Assembly: GCA_013400115.1 (NCBI GenBank)
Contig: VXBP01002784.1
Location: forward strand, 1,309,383-1,373,382
Source: Rhinopomastus cyanomelas
Lineage: Eukaryota > Chordata > Aves > Bucerotiformes > Rhinopomastidae
DNA length: 64,000 bases
Reading direction: 5' to 3'
Part shown: one piece after another, positions 47,880-59,795 of the stretch
Layout of the letters: each line of letters opens with the position of its first letter
Position numbering within the stretch: position 1 is the first letter of the stretch
The notes under the pieces: generated by a model
Seen by the model: the letters and a program-made list of their open reading frames with translations, nothing else
Database searches by the model: none
What the model was told of the DNA's origin: nothing
Program-made: the position numbers and the translations under genes

Positions 47880-48160
47880 CAGTGATCACTTAATTCAGTC
47901 TCTGCATATCCACTTGGCATAAGGTAATTAGAGTGCCACATTGCTGTAAAGACAGAAAGCTTAGGGTACCATTCTGACTCACCCAGACGATAATACATGA
48001 TTAGAAGTCAGTGACAGATCACAACTGCTGCATGACCCACCAAGGTCTTATCAAGGGCAAATCGCGTAATTAGCATGCACTTCACTGGCAGAGGAGTACA
48101 GTGCTATTGTTCTGGCACAATCAAATTAGCCCAGCCAATGAGGTCACTGTTCCATGACCT
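47880..48160. other. candidate conserved non-coding element
   Basis: Contains 'ttggcataaggtaattagag', 'aaatcgcgtaattagcatgc', 'ggcacaatcaaattagccca' and 'gccaatgaggtcac', which are homeodomain, CCAAT-box and nuclear-receptor-like half sites in a repeat-free setting. It lies next to an A/G tract at 48178-48203. Confidence 0.3.
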
Positions 48161-48177
48161 TAAAGACATAACAAACC

Positions 48178-48203
48178 AAAAAAAAAAAGGGGGAAAAAAA
48201 AAA
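48178..48203. repeat. A11-G5-A10 purine tract
   Basis: Eleven A, five G and ten A in a row. It is low complexity and no retroposed sequence is recognised upstream of it. Confidence 0.9.
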
Positions 48204-51200
48204 TCTCAGAAAACCCCAACCCACTTTAAACTGAGCTGAACTTGGCGGACATTGAAAATACCCGTGACGAAGGCGTTTTTGGAACGCGCTCTGCTGGCTC
48301 CTTAGTTCTCATGTATGCGGTAAAGGAGTTGGCTGCTGCGGTCTGACCCTGGGGGGGACACAGGTAATGGAGCCACTTTGACAGATATTCAAGCATCTAG
48401 TGAGGCCTGGGAATCATTTGCCCTGAATGCATCTACAACATCGTGCACATAACAGGGCAGGGAGAGCCTTCATGCAAGCACAAAACCTTTCCTTCATTAT
48501 GGCAATTAGCACAGTAATCTTGATTTGTTCATCCTGTCTGTATTTTCCTCAAGGTTTGGCTGTTCTATTTGCCTCCTTACTACTTCCTCTGAGCATGGCT
48601 CTCATCAGAGTCATCTGAGAGCAGGAGTCGTTTAGGATGGTAGCCACCAACAGTACTTCAGGCATATCATCGGTGGACGACCACTGATGTTCCATGGCAT
48701 GACAATGCAGCATGGTAAGATTAAAACAGCTGCAGTATCACTAAAACATGTGCACACACAAAGCCTTTGCCTCTCCATTGGATGTGGGTTCATCACGCTA
48801 GTGGAGAGGTGCAACCTCTCTGTGCACAGCACAGTTCTTCAGAGCAGTCAGAGCCGTTAACCCTTGATATTTTTGTTAGATTTGGAATTGTTGGCACAAG
48901 TGTGGGGATTTTTCCTTTGTTCTCTAAATGGTAAATGACCTCAAATACTTGTAAATATGCAGGGTACGTAGGAAAGCCAGTGCAACTTCTAGAAGAACTG
49001 AGAATATGTAGCCTGTAGTTGAATTCTCTTCCATTAGCCTGCGCATGTTTGGGCTGTGTATTCCAACCTCTCCTGGGTAACTGGTTCAACAAGATCTATA
49101 ATGAATTGTCATAGTCTGTCATGTCTTCCCTCTATCAAAAGGGAAATGAAAGCACAACATTCAGATAGCTCCCTTTTTCCCCCCAGGTTTGTTTCTAGGT
49201 CTGTTTCAGACATGAGAGGTGTTACATGTGGTATTTGTGCATAGTAGGTACTACTCAGCCACCCTCCTCTTTAGTAGTACATCAGTACATACGTGGACAT
49301 CGTCGATGACATCACAGCAATCAGTAATGATGTCAGGAACCAAGAACCATGTCATGTAGTGCACGAGGGAAGAGGTTGCAAGAATGGGATCTGCTATTTG
49401 CATCACTTCTGTTATAATTAGTCATCACAGTGAGAAAAGCAGGCAGTAAGGGCCAAACTGATGCGTGTTTAAATAATGTTTTCAGTGGCTTCCTGGGCAT
49501 GAACGTTCTCCTTTGAGCCAATTAAATAATTCCAGATATAGCTTGGCTTCATACATGCTGCTTCTGCTTTATGCTGCCGGTGCTGCAGTGCTCTTAGCCT
49601 TATACAGCAGCTTTGTGATCCTTTCCCATTCCCAAATACATTTTTATTGACAAACAAAGGTTCTTTACCAGCGTATGGTTTGTACAAAATGCAAGAATTT
49701 ATGAGAGAGAAGGGAATTCAAATTAAAGATCAGCGATTCAGGATCTTCCCTAAGAATTAATTCTGACAATACCTTCCATTTATTGTCAATACCGAGGCTG
49801 AGGTTGCAAAGTGTGTGCCATTGAAACTTTTTCCTTGTCTGGCAGAAAGCTTATTTCTAAAGGTCTTGTTGATTGTGCAAACACTGGAACATTTTCTTTG
49901 CTTGAGAATTAATATTGACTGTGTATAGAGCGACAGCAGTACTCCATCTACCCACAAAATCATATAAACATATATAATTACTCTGAAAATCTAATCTATT
50001 TCTGGATACTTAGTCCGTGTGATAACTTTTGTTTCACTGCATAAAATGATAAATTATATACTGAGGAGCAATTACTGCTGTTCTTGAATCAGAAAGAGAA
50101 ATGCACACTTTGTACATATAGACCTAATTTTCCTAAAAGGCATTTCTCCAGTTTCAGAAAGGCATGTGTGTAGATGTGGATGAATGTGTGTATGTGGCTG
50201 CTTACCTGTCTACGTAGAAATGAAATGAAAAGCTCTGTCTTTGTGTATCCTGCATGTGGAGTTGTCTGTATAAGCATACAATAATTCATAGTCACATAAG
50301 CTCCTGGTGGACATTCCTGCCTCAGTCACTCAGCCCCCACCATGAAAGTCCCCTAACAAACAGGATTAAAATTCACTCCTTTCAGCCATCCTAGGCATTT
50401 ATTCCTTCTTTTTCATTGAGCTACATTTGTCTGATTTAACAAGATAAGATTTGAGTGCTGATGCAGGCTGTTGTTAATGCAGCAGCCGCATCCACCACAC
50501 CATCGACACTGTGCATCAGAGGGATACATAAATCAGGTATTCAAAAAAAAATTAGATATGCAGCACACCAGTTTTATAGTCCCAGCCTCAGAAATTGAAA
50601 TGGCCCAGATTAATGTATTATATCTTACACACTGTCCGAGTGAATCAACTTTAATATATTGAACAGATTCGCAGAACAAGACTTTGTTATCTAAGGAGCA
50701 CTCGGAAGAAGGAATTGACCTGAGGATTTGATTTGGTTCAGGTAGTTCATGTTGTAGAGCAGCATTTGAATAGTTTCACATAAAAATAAAATTTGTATCA
50801 GGAATATTTCACATCATCCTGGGTTTGTACGTACCGTAGCTCTGCATCAGGGCAGCGTTACAGAAACAATGTCCAGTAAAAAGATGATTTTAACCTTTGC
50901 TTCAGACGTGTCAAAACAATATGATGTAATTTTAATGCAAACTGCTATTTCATAACCGAGGTGCTTCCACACACTGACTTTAACTAGTTTAGGTTTATAC
51001 TGAAAATGAAAAGCCCATTGAATTTCATATATGATGGAAACACTGCAATTTACACCACTGCTCCCAGAGTGTGTGTTCTGTCTGAAGCTGTGCAGGGAGA
51101 TAGTTTTGCTGTATTCTCTATTGACAACCCATAAAACAACTTTACCTGCATAATCAAGGACATATGAATGTTAACGCCGAAGCCTATGGGGGGGCAGCCC

Positions 51201-51389
51201 TTCTTCTGCTTTGAATTGCCAGAACTTGTAGGGCCAAGTGTGGATGGCCATTTGCTTACTGAAAATGAGACAAAAGCCTGAATTCTAAGTAAGATGAGGC
51301 AGAACAAAGTGCCAGAGGGGATGTGTTGAAGGGCTGTGAAGCATGTTTGCAGAGACATTTATTCTTCTTACTCCTATCTGAATTGTCCA

Positions 51390-52556
51390 GGGGCACCTCT
51401 CACAGGACCGAGATGCCCAGAGCCCCATCCAGCCTGGCCCTGAGCGCTTCCAGGGCTGGAATCTACACATGCTCCCTGGGCAAGCTGTTCCAGTGCCTCA
51501 CCACCACCATATTGAGGAATTTCTTCCTAAATCTCCTCTCTTTTGGTTTGAAAGCATTCCCCCTTATCCTATCACTAGAGTCCCCTGTAAGAAGTCCCTC
51601 TCCATCTTCCTGTTAGTCTCCATTCAGGTACTGGAAGATTGGTATGAGGTCCTTCAGATCCTACTCTCTTCCAGGCTGAGCAGCCCCAATTCCCTCAGCC
51701 TTTCCTCACAGCAGAGGTGCACTAGCCCTCTGATGATCCTTGTGGGCTCCTTTGAGCTTGCTCCAACAGTTCCATGTCCTTTTGGTGTTAGGGGTCCAGA
51801 ACAGGATGCAGTACTCCAGGTGACATCTCACAAGAGCAGAAGGGGAGAATCACATCCCTTGACCTGCTAGTGACAATCCTTTTGGTCCAGCCCAGAATAT
51901 CCCACTGCACTCTACTAAGAAGGTCTCTAAAGAGGCCTGTGTCTGCTCTCCTGAAGTCCAGACTAACAAACTTGCTGGGTATCCTCCTCACTGCACTAGG
52001 GCTTCTCTTGAGTTTCACGTTCCACACCAGCCCCTCCTTGTTGGTGAAGATAAGGTCCAACATAGCACCTCTCCTTGTTGGCTTCTCTGCCATTTGGAGG
52101 CAGAAGTTATCAGTGCACTCCAGGAATCTCCTGGATTGCTTATGCTCTGCTTTGTTGTCTTTCCAACAGACATCGGGATGGTTGAAGTACCTCAGGATGA
52201 CCAGGGCTTGTGAGTGTGAAGCTCCTCCTATATTTCTACAAAGGGCCTCATCTAGTTGGTCTTCTCGAGCAGGTAGCTTATAGCTTACCTCCACTGTCAT
52301 GTCTTTTGCCCTCCCTTTTTACCCCAACCTATAAATTCTCAGTACTTTCCTCTTCCATGCCCTAATGGAGTTCCAGGCACCCCATCTGGTCATTAACATA
52401 GAGAGGCAATGCTCCCTCCTTGTCTCCCCTGCTTGTCCTTCATGAAGGACTTGCACCTCAACACTCCACTCATAGAATTCATCACACAATGTCAGTGTGA
52501 TGCTAATGAGTTCATAGCCCAGCAGGCACTGCATATTCAGAGTGTCCACTAGTACT
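51390..52556 (-). mobile_element. CR1 LINE with internal deletion, EN joined to RT C-terminus
   Basis: This antisense CR1 copy has a large internal deletion. From its 5' side (right) it carries the EN domain, then jumps at about 51893-51905 straight to the RT C-terminal region ('gtgatgggatgtga'-type segment followed by the 'ttccctcagcctttcctcac' block) and the 3'UTR. The RT core, well over 1 kb in full elements, is missing. The usual terminal block ('tggaagggacct') and ATTCTGTG repeats are also absent at the left edge, so the 3' end is lost as well. Confidence 0.9.
51893..52549 (-). pseudogene. CR1 ORF2 endonuclease-domain remnant
   Basis: The minus-strand translation in pieces matches the apurinic-endonuclease-like domain of CR1 ORF2. 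The N-terminal part (52319-52549) has EFYEWSVEVQVLHEGQAGE; the C-terminal part (up to 52300) has FNHPDVCWKDN, RRFLECTDN and LDLIFTNKEGL. The catalytic GDFN motif reads RYFN at about 52181-52195, so the Asp is lost. The frame then runs through LDFRRADTGLFRDLLSRVQWD and into RT C-terminal sequence at the deletion point. Confidence 0.87.
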
Positions 52557-53442
52557 GTAAGGGACAGTGGCCAGATTTTCCTGGCATCTGTGCTCCTAGA
52601 GGTGCAAAAGATGCTGAACAGAACTTAAAAATTCACTAATATCTAGCTCCACTTGAGGCCAGTAGGAGTTAGGTTCTGTTCAACCATCCAGTGCCTATAA
52701 AATATGGTCAGGGAGGACTAGAGTCCTTTAAGCTTGCCCTTTAGAGAACTGTATGTCAACCTATTTGTGCTGTTTGCAAGATAAATGTTTGAACAGATCC
52801 AGGTAGACTGTTGCTGATCTCATGTCGTAATATAATAGCATGGACTGTCTTACATGCCAACAAGCATAGACAATTCAAAGTTTGGGATAAAGAGAGGGAT
52901 GTACTGCTGACTGACTCCACAGGAAAGGCACTAACCACGCAGGGAGAAGCCAGGCTTTGGCTCATCTTCTAGGCTGGCCAGTGGATCATGCTAGTGCCAT
53001 GGCACAATGAACAGCAGAGCAGGTTGGTGGGCTATTTTTTGAGTCATTAGGGATTCCTTGAGACTATTCTAGCAACTGAACAACTTGTATGGTTTTAGCT
53101 TTGCCTAGAAGAGATACTGCATCCTGAATTAATTTCTCAGTCTTTATTTTGTTTTCCAAAGCAAATACTATAATTTACAGTGCTGGCATGGGAAAGAAAC
53201 TGCTAAAATTGTGTTGCCTTTTTCAACCTGAAAGCAGTGCAGTAACAACTTAGCCTGCATTTGTGTTCTTTTTGAGTGCCAAGTACCCCCTCATTCCTGC
53301 CCTGGCCAGGGCAAGAATTCCTGATAGGAATTGTCAGTCTTCCCTTGATAGGGAAGTCAAACTCTGTCTGCTGTACTGATATAAACGAGAGACAGATGCT
53401 GTTATCAGATTTGCCTGATATGCATTATTATCAGGTTAGCTG
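52557..53442. other. unique spacer between rearranged CR1 copies
   Basis: No gene or repeat is recognised. The short frame at 52756-52965 (minus) has no motif. Confidence 0.5.
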
Positions 53443-54163
53443 CTGGATCTTGCACTCGCCAACAAGGAGTGTCTGGTTGAAGCAGTGAAGGTTGAGGGCA
53501 GCCTTGGTTGCAGTTACCATGAGATGGTGGAGTTCAGGATCTGATGTGGCAGGAACAGAGCACCCAGCAGAATCACAACTCTGGACTTTTCAAGCACTTG
53601 CTAGGGGACATCCCACGTGACAGGGTACTGGCAGGTAAAGGTGCCCAAGATAGTTGGTTAATGTTCAAAGACCACTTCTTTGAAGCCCAAGATAAGAGCA
53701 TTCCAACAGGAAAGAAGTCAAGAAAGGGAGCCAGAAGACCTGCGTGGTTAAACGGGGAGCTTCTGGGCAAACTCAAGAGGAAGAAGAAAGCCTATAGGTC
53801 ATGGAAGGAGGGGATGGCCACTAGGGGTGATTATAAGGCTCTGGTCAGAGAATGTAGGGGTGCAACTAGAAAAGCCAGGGCCTCCTTGGAATTAAACTTT
53901 GCAAGAGAGGTCAAGGCAATGAAAAGGGCTTCTTCAAATACATTGCAGGTAAAACTAATATGAGAAGGAACTTCTTCACAGTGAGGGTGATGGAGCGCTG
54001 GAAGGGGCTGCCCAGGGGTGTTGTGGGGTCTCCTTCTCTGGACACATGTCCACCTGGGCATGTTCCTCTGTGACTTTGGTCTAGGTAATCATGCTCTGGC
54101 GGGGGATTGGACTAGATGATCTCTCGAGGTCCGTTCCAATCCCCGATGTTCTGTGATTCTGTG
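53443..54163 (+). mobile_element. CR1 LINE with internal deletion, EN-RT linker joined to 3'UTR
   Basis: This sense copy starts at the end of the EN domain (ctggatcttgcactcgcc, read LDLALANKE). It continues through the linker between EN and RT, then at about 53955-53963 passes directly to the 3'UTR block 'tatgagaaggaacttcttca', and ends with 'ccccgatgttctgtgattct'. All of RT is missing. Unlike 51390-52556 it keeps its 3' terminal repeats. Confidence 0.92.
53544..53963 (+). pseudogene. CR1 ORF2 linker-region open remnant (139 codons)
   Basis: This frame is still open and is homologous to the basic linker between EN and RT in CR1 ORF2. Recognisable parts are RRPAWLNGELLGKLKRKKKAY (about residues 65-85) and GDYKALVRECRGATRKARASLE (about 93-115). 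It ends in sequence fused to the 3'UTR. It lacks both catalytic domains and should not be annotated as a host gene. Confidence 0.85.
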
Positions 54164-55825
54164 TGTGATTTATTCTGTGCTGCCGGGAAGGACGGTTTTT
54201 AAAGAAAACCCCGAGGTCGAGCAGCCTCAAAGAGAAATCTTGGTTTATCAACAAATCTTTTAGCCTCTTGCATACAAATAATTGTGTGTAATTAATATTA
54301 AAATGCAGAGGAATCCATAGCTGAATCATCCTGGCCTTTGTTGTGCAAAGCTATTTGTCCCACAAGGAGTAGCTTTCTTTAAAACTTTTTCTTCTCTTAT
54401 GCTAATTCATAATGTTTTCATTTTTCCTACCAAGAAGATCAGAAATAGTCAATTTTACACAATCTTATTATAAACTTGTAAATCAGTATGAGTGGAAATA
54501 TCCAATAGAATTAATGCCTCTGTTAAACCATCAAGACAGTTAGAAGAACAGTTTTAAAACCAAGTTGCAGTTATTCCAGTGCATTAAGTATAATTCTTTA
54601 ATGTTGCAGAGTCTGTGTCTTCCATCTGTTCCATCAATTAAACTGTACATTGATCTACAAAGTTATTAGCATCAACCAAAGTTCCAAACAGATCTGTTTT
54701 GCCACCAAAGGAAATCCGATGTTTAGCAGGAACAATCGTGTGATTCCTGTTACAGATCCCCCACAACTATTTTTTCCTTTTTTGCTAAAGTTTTCACACA
54801 AAATTAGGTTTGAGCATTGTGTGTTCTAGCAAAGAGAACTAGATAAAAGTTGGGGTGGTGCTTTTCTCTCTGTGCCATCACTCTAGAAATAGCTGATAGA
54901 ATTGATTTTCCATTTTCCTGGTTAAACTGGTGTATTCTTGGCTGCTTCTAGCTGTCATCACCAAGTGAGAGTGAGCTGTGGTGACTGTTCACAGGACAGG
55001 AAGTTTCACCTTATCAGAAGTCTCCTCATCAGCTTTAAAGTGCTCTGTTGGTCATGGAAAGAGATGACAGTGATAACAACACTTTGTCATCTTTAAGCAA
55101 GTTTGAAGCTCCTTTTAGAATTCTGCTGGAACAAAACCAGTTTTTACTGCAGCCATCCGGGGGAACATCTCACATCTTAGAGGCTACTTATTAGATGGAC
55201 AGGTTATTCTGTGTCACTGACAGGGTTCTTGTTGAAGTACTTTAGGTTCATTTGCTGGTAGTTATGCACCAGCCAGAGACACTCCTTGAGTTTTTAAATT
55301 CATAATCCCATAGGAATTTTGGTCATGGAAGCATAGAAAATGTAGGAAGGAGGAGAATGATGTTCTTGCAGATGAGCTTTGCTCACCTGGTGGGCTACCT
55401 TTGTCCAAGAAGATTAAGCTTCTGCTTGGTTTCTAATTTCATGACAATCTGGGAAGGTTACAACTACTAAGACTTGCAAGTGAGAAAAATGTGGATGAGA
55501 AGATGCAACCATCTGGGAGGGAAGCATGTCTTCTGACAGAGTTAGAGATGGCAGTGGTTTGTGTTGTCTTTTACTCTTCAGGAATTGTAAGTGCAGGTAC
55601 TTCTACTGAATTTTGGAGCCTTGCCTACTCTGATTATATTTGGATGCAATGTACAGTTTCAAAGTGTTAAAACAAGTGTATGTACCCCTGTAAGACTGAA
55701 CCATCATATGTTGACATTGACCACCAAACAGGGCAAAGCAGAGACTAAAAATATAGAGGCACATTCTATTTCAAGTGTTAGACCCCCCTTTTTTTTTTTT
55801 ACAGTTGCATCCAATGTGGAAGTGT
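54164..55825. other. unique sequence, nothing recognised
   Basis: No gene or repeat is recognised over 1.7 kb. A T run (55790-55800) lies just before the next CR1. The upstream half of the 55591-56094 frame lies here and carries no motif. Confidence 0.5.
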
Positions 55826-56322
55826 GGAATCACAGAACATTAGGGATTGGAAGGGACCTCAAAAGATCATCTAGTCTAATCCCTCTGCAACAGCAGGATC
55901 ACCTAGATCCAGTTGCACAGGAACATATCCAGGCGGGTTTTAAATGTCCCCAGAGAAGGGGACTCAACAACCATCCTGGGCAGCCCATTCCAGTGCTCTG
56001 TCACCCTCACTGGGAAGAAGTTCCTTCTCATATTGATATGGAACCTCCTATGTTCCAGCTTACACCCACTGCCCCTTGTCCTATCACTAGATGACATTGA
56101 GAAGAGCCTGGCTCCATCCTCCTGACATCCACCCTTCACATATTTATAGACATTAATGAGGTCACCCCTCCATCTCCTCCAGGCTAAAGAGACCCAGCTT
56201 CCTCAGCCTTTCCTCATAAGGGAGATGTTCTACTCCCTTCATCATCCTTGTTGCTCTGTGCTGGACTCCCTCCAGCAGTTCTATGTCCTTCTGGAGCTGA
56301 GGGGCCCACAACTGGACACAGG
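55826..56322 (-). mobile_element. CR1 LINE 3' end, antisense, young subfamily
   Basis: 'gaatcacagaacattaggga' is followed by 'ttggaagggacctcaaaaga', 'cagttgcacaggaacatatc', 'aagttccttctcatattgat' and 'ctgaggggcccacaactgga'. It is intact over the stretch where the copy at 2501-3324 has its fold-back, so it serves as a reference for that locus. Confidence 0.93.
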
Positions 56323-58971
56323 GCAGAATGGGACTGTGTAATATATTCCATCATTACTGTGGGTTTTTTAATTTAATCTGTACTTTTAATTTCTCATGCA
56401 GAACTTTATCAATCTTTAAGAGCACATCTAGTAGAAAATTCCAAACTTCTTCCCTATCAAGCCTTATTTAAGAAGTTCTTTGACATTTTAATAGAGGAGA
56501 TAATTCCATTAATCCATCTTTTTAAAGCAAAAATTGCGCCTGGGCCGTACAGAATGTCAAAACATCTGGTTCTGAAATTCTGTAGTGATTTCTGCAGTGC
56601 TTTTGAAGGATACCAGCTAATGATATGAATCAACATTCTCAAAATATTCCCCCCTCAAATGCTTAGAAACCTTGCATTTTTTTCAGTGCAGGATTAAATC
56701 TCAAACAGAAACTCATGGACAGCAAAGAGTAAATTGGTGAGATTCAGCTGACAAAATGCAGGATTTTCCATTGTGGCTACTGTGTCTAGGCTCCTTGAAG
56801 CCAACTGTGACCCATCATCTTACCACAAAGCAGATTATCTAAAACAAAACAAACCCTATGAAAAATGGCCTGAAAAGTACTTTTGTCCCTAAGAAGAGCA
56901 TTATAATCTTTAAATGTCATTTGCAGAGGATGGGTGCTGCTGGAAGGTCAGAGTTTATTATCTCAGATGGTGAAATGACCTAGTGTGTGGGCAAATGCAT
57001 GACACACTGTGTGGTTATTGTGTGCTGTGGTTCCAGAAGCTGTCAGGTGGAGGTGACTGCATCACTAGATGTGGTGCAGCTGGCATCATCTTCATGTGTT
57101 TTGTTTTTTAGACTGAATCTGGTCATGGTGGTGTTTCAGGGGAGTGAGCAAGGTGAACTTCATACTGCTTTAAACAACTGAATGAGTTGGAAGGGAAGCA
57201 ACATATGCAGAAGGAGAGACTTATTTTTTTTTCGCTGGAGGACATATTTCAGGTTTATGGAAAACCTAGTTTGGTATGGTGACATTATTACTGCAGTACA
57301 CAAGCAGGTTAGCCTGTGAGATGAGTGCTCCTGCACAGAATTCTCACCCAGCTGTCATTCACCCTTCAAGCAAGGGGAGGACAGGACATCTTAAAGTCGC
57401 AAAGAAGGAGAGGGAAATCCTGTTACAACTTCCAGCTATGCCTTAGGGGAAAGCACTGTTCATTATTTCTTGATGCATTTTAGGATTTTCTATCATGTCA
57501 TTCACTGTTTTGTGGATAAATATTTGAGTCTATATCCACCATTGGCAGTGTCTTCCAAATACCAACTTTTCTTCTGGCAACTTCCAGAGTGTATCCTTGT
57601 CATATGTGTTCTCCCGCCATTTAAAGCAGACACAAATGTTTTATTGTTCTTATTGCTGTTGCTAATAAATTAGGAACCTAATCTGTGCTACTTCCTGTTT
57701 GTTTTCATTATCAATAATCTCATCAGAGTGTAGAAATCAGCCCTCCATGTCGTAGGTAATTTACAGTCTCCTCCAGCATTACAGTGTGTCAGATTGCTGC
57801 TGGCTGTCTTAGGAAATTAGTGAGTTAGTCAGATCAGAAAGTTTGTAGTTGTTATATCCAAGGGGTTTTACACAAGAAGGTTCAACCCTTAATGAAGATA
57901 AGTGTGTAATGTTAACAGTCTTATAGCATTACTCAGAACGAGGGTAGTTCTTCTTCAAGCATTTGATTGATTTATGGTTTCTTTGGTTTAGATGCATGAT
58001 TTGAGTTTTTTACTGGTTGTTAGCTGTGCTATTTTTCCTTTTGTGGCTGGAACCCAAACTAAGTGATAGAACAAGAAGTGAAAATTATATACTGAGCCTT
58101 GTCTTGTGGAGAAAAGGTCCTCCTGCCTTAATATCGCTTCTCAGATGGCAGAGCCACCACCTTCTCTCCTCACTTCTGACATTCATCTTCTTCCTGTTTT
58201 CCGGGTGTGAGACTGGTCCTTTGTCCCTCTTCACTTTGTCCAAACATGACTTCATTTAGAAGTTCTAGCTATTTACAGGCAGAGCATACTTGTGGCAGCT
58301 TGGATAACCAAGCAAGGCAGTCAGTGTTGTTCAGCATAGACTCGATCTGAAAACATTTATCCAGCCCATTACAATTTTCATCATACCCTGTTGAATTTTG
58401 TACTGCTGTAGTGCTGTTGTCTCTAGGAGTAACAGGTACCCTTTTGAGTATGAGCATCCCTCCAAATATGTTGTGTGTTTAGTCACTAAGAACGTACTGA
58501 GGAACAAATTAGAACAACTTGTACGTGTGGTTGTTGCTGCTAAACAAAATCCCCGGATTTCTTTTCCTCAAAACATACAGCAATTTGAACAAAACCCATC
58601 ACGTTCCAAAGCAGGGCATAATTTTCATACTTTTCAGCTAGGATGAGGTAGAAGCTTATGTGAAAGAGAGTGGGGGAAGAGTGGTGGTATGTCCAAGAAA
58701 ATCTCGCCGTTAACAACAAAGACTGTGGTCAGAAGGATGCAAATAGCATCACGTGCGTACGCTAGTGATTGGATTGGTGTGAGGGAAGGGAATATTTCAG
58801 ATCTTCCTATTTGCATGTCCTGTCACTTTATGTTCAGAGGTTTCAATAGCAAATAAAGCTGCAGTAAGATTTAATATGAATGTAAATCTGGATGTGGTAA
58901 TCTTGCAGGGATTGGGAGAAGCAAATTTTTTGAGTGTAACACCCCCTGAATAAACGTTTCTAACCAAACTG
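56323..58971. other. unique sequence, nothing recognised
   Basis: 2.6 kb without a recognised gene or repeat. Open frames are at most 82 codons and show no motif. Confidence 0.5.
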
Positions 58972-59413
58972 GCTCCTTTTTCCAGGAGTTCCTTGCTCAT
59001 CCACACAGGCATCTTGGGATTTTTGCCTGACTTTCTTTTCGTAGGGATGCAGTGCCCATGAGGTTGGTGGAGTTGGTCTATGAATTTCAATCAGCTTTCT
59101 TGGGCATTCGGTCCCTCCAGGCCTCTGTCCCACTGCACTCTCCTGGTTAGGTCTCTGAAAAGTCCTGTCTGCCCTCCTGAAGTCCAGGGTAACAAAGTTG
59201 CTGGGTACCCTCCTCACTGTCCTAAAGACTGTGAAGTCTGCCATCTTGTGATCACTGCAGCCTAGGCTTCCCTTGAGCCCCTCCTTGTGAGGACAAGGTC
59301 CAGCATAGCACCTCTCCTCGTGGGCTCGTCTACCACTTGGAGATGGACGTTATCATCAGTGCACTCCAGGAATCTCCTGAATTGGTTTTACCTTGCCTTG
59401 TTGTCTTTCCAGT
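58972..59413 (-). pseudogene. CR1 ORF2 EN/linker remnant, inverted segment
   Basis: The minus-strand translation gives NFVTLDFRRADRTFQRP and VWMSKELLEKGA, equivalent to the EN end and linker in the copies at 51.9-52.5 and 53.5-53.9 kb. The right edge stops inside the sequence that encodes the CWKDN segment. The frame is interrupted and no catalytic motif is complete. Confidence 0.85.
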
Positions 59414-59795
59414 GGATATGACTTGGGCGAGGGATTAGGGTGCACTGTCAGCAAGTTTGCTGATGACACAAAACTGGGTGGTGTTGCTGACACCCCAGCA
59501 GACACTGCTACCATTCAGCAAGACCTGGACAGGCTGGAGAGCTGGGCAGAGACAAAGTTAATGAAGTACAACAAGTGTAAGTGTAGAGTCTTTCATCTGG
59601 GAAAGAACACCCCCAGGTACCAATATAGGCTGGGGACTGACCTGTTGGAGAGCAGTGCAGGAGAAAGGGACCTGGGGGTCCTAGCAGACAGCAGGATGGC
59701 TGTGCTCTTGTGTCCAAGAGGGCCAACAGCATCCTGGGGTGGATCAGAAGGGGGTTGGTTAGCAGATTGAGAGAGATTCTTTGCCCCTTCTACGA
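59411..59795 (+). pseudogene. CR1 ORF2 RT motif C remnant, FADD intact
   Basis: In frame with 59393-59770 the translation reads SKFADDTKLGGVADT, with F-A-D-D at 59456-59467, so the RT motif C aspartates are preserved here, unlike the 25-kb copy. It continues with LDRLESWAE, MKYNKCKCRVFHLG and ERDLGVLAD, typical of the RT thumb side of CR1. The upstream RT palm is absent, so the fragment cannot be functional. Confidence 0.88.

Larger units (their letters stand above)
38164..51389. other. 13.2 kb block free of recognisable CR1
   Basis: This is the longest interval in the window without a CR1 signature on either strand, while both flanks are CR1-dense. No host exon is recognised. It holds several TAAT-rich blocks listed separately, one candidate ancient repeat, a G-rich tract and simple A/G tracts. 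The longest frame inside is 153 codons (46252-46713, minus), with no known domain. Confidence 0.6.

Noticed and set aside
51870..52283. 137-codon plus-strand frame
   Set aside because: It is the complementary-strand shadow of the CR1 endonuclease remnant.
55591..56094. 167-codon plus-strand frame
   Set aside because: Its second half is the antisense strand of a CR1 3' end; the first half has no motif.
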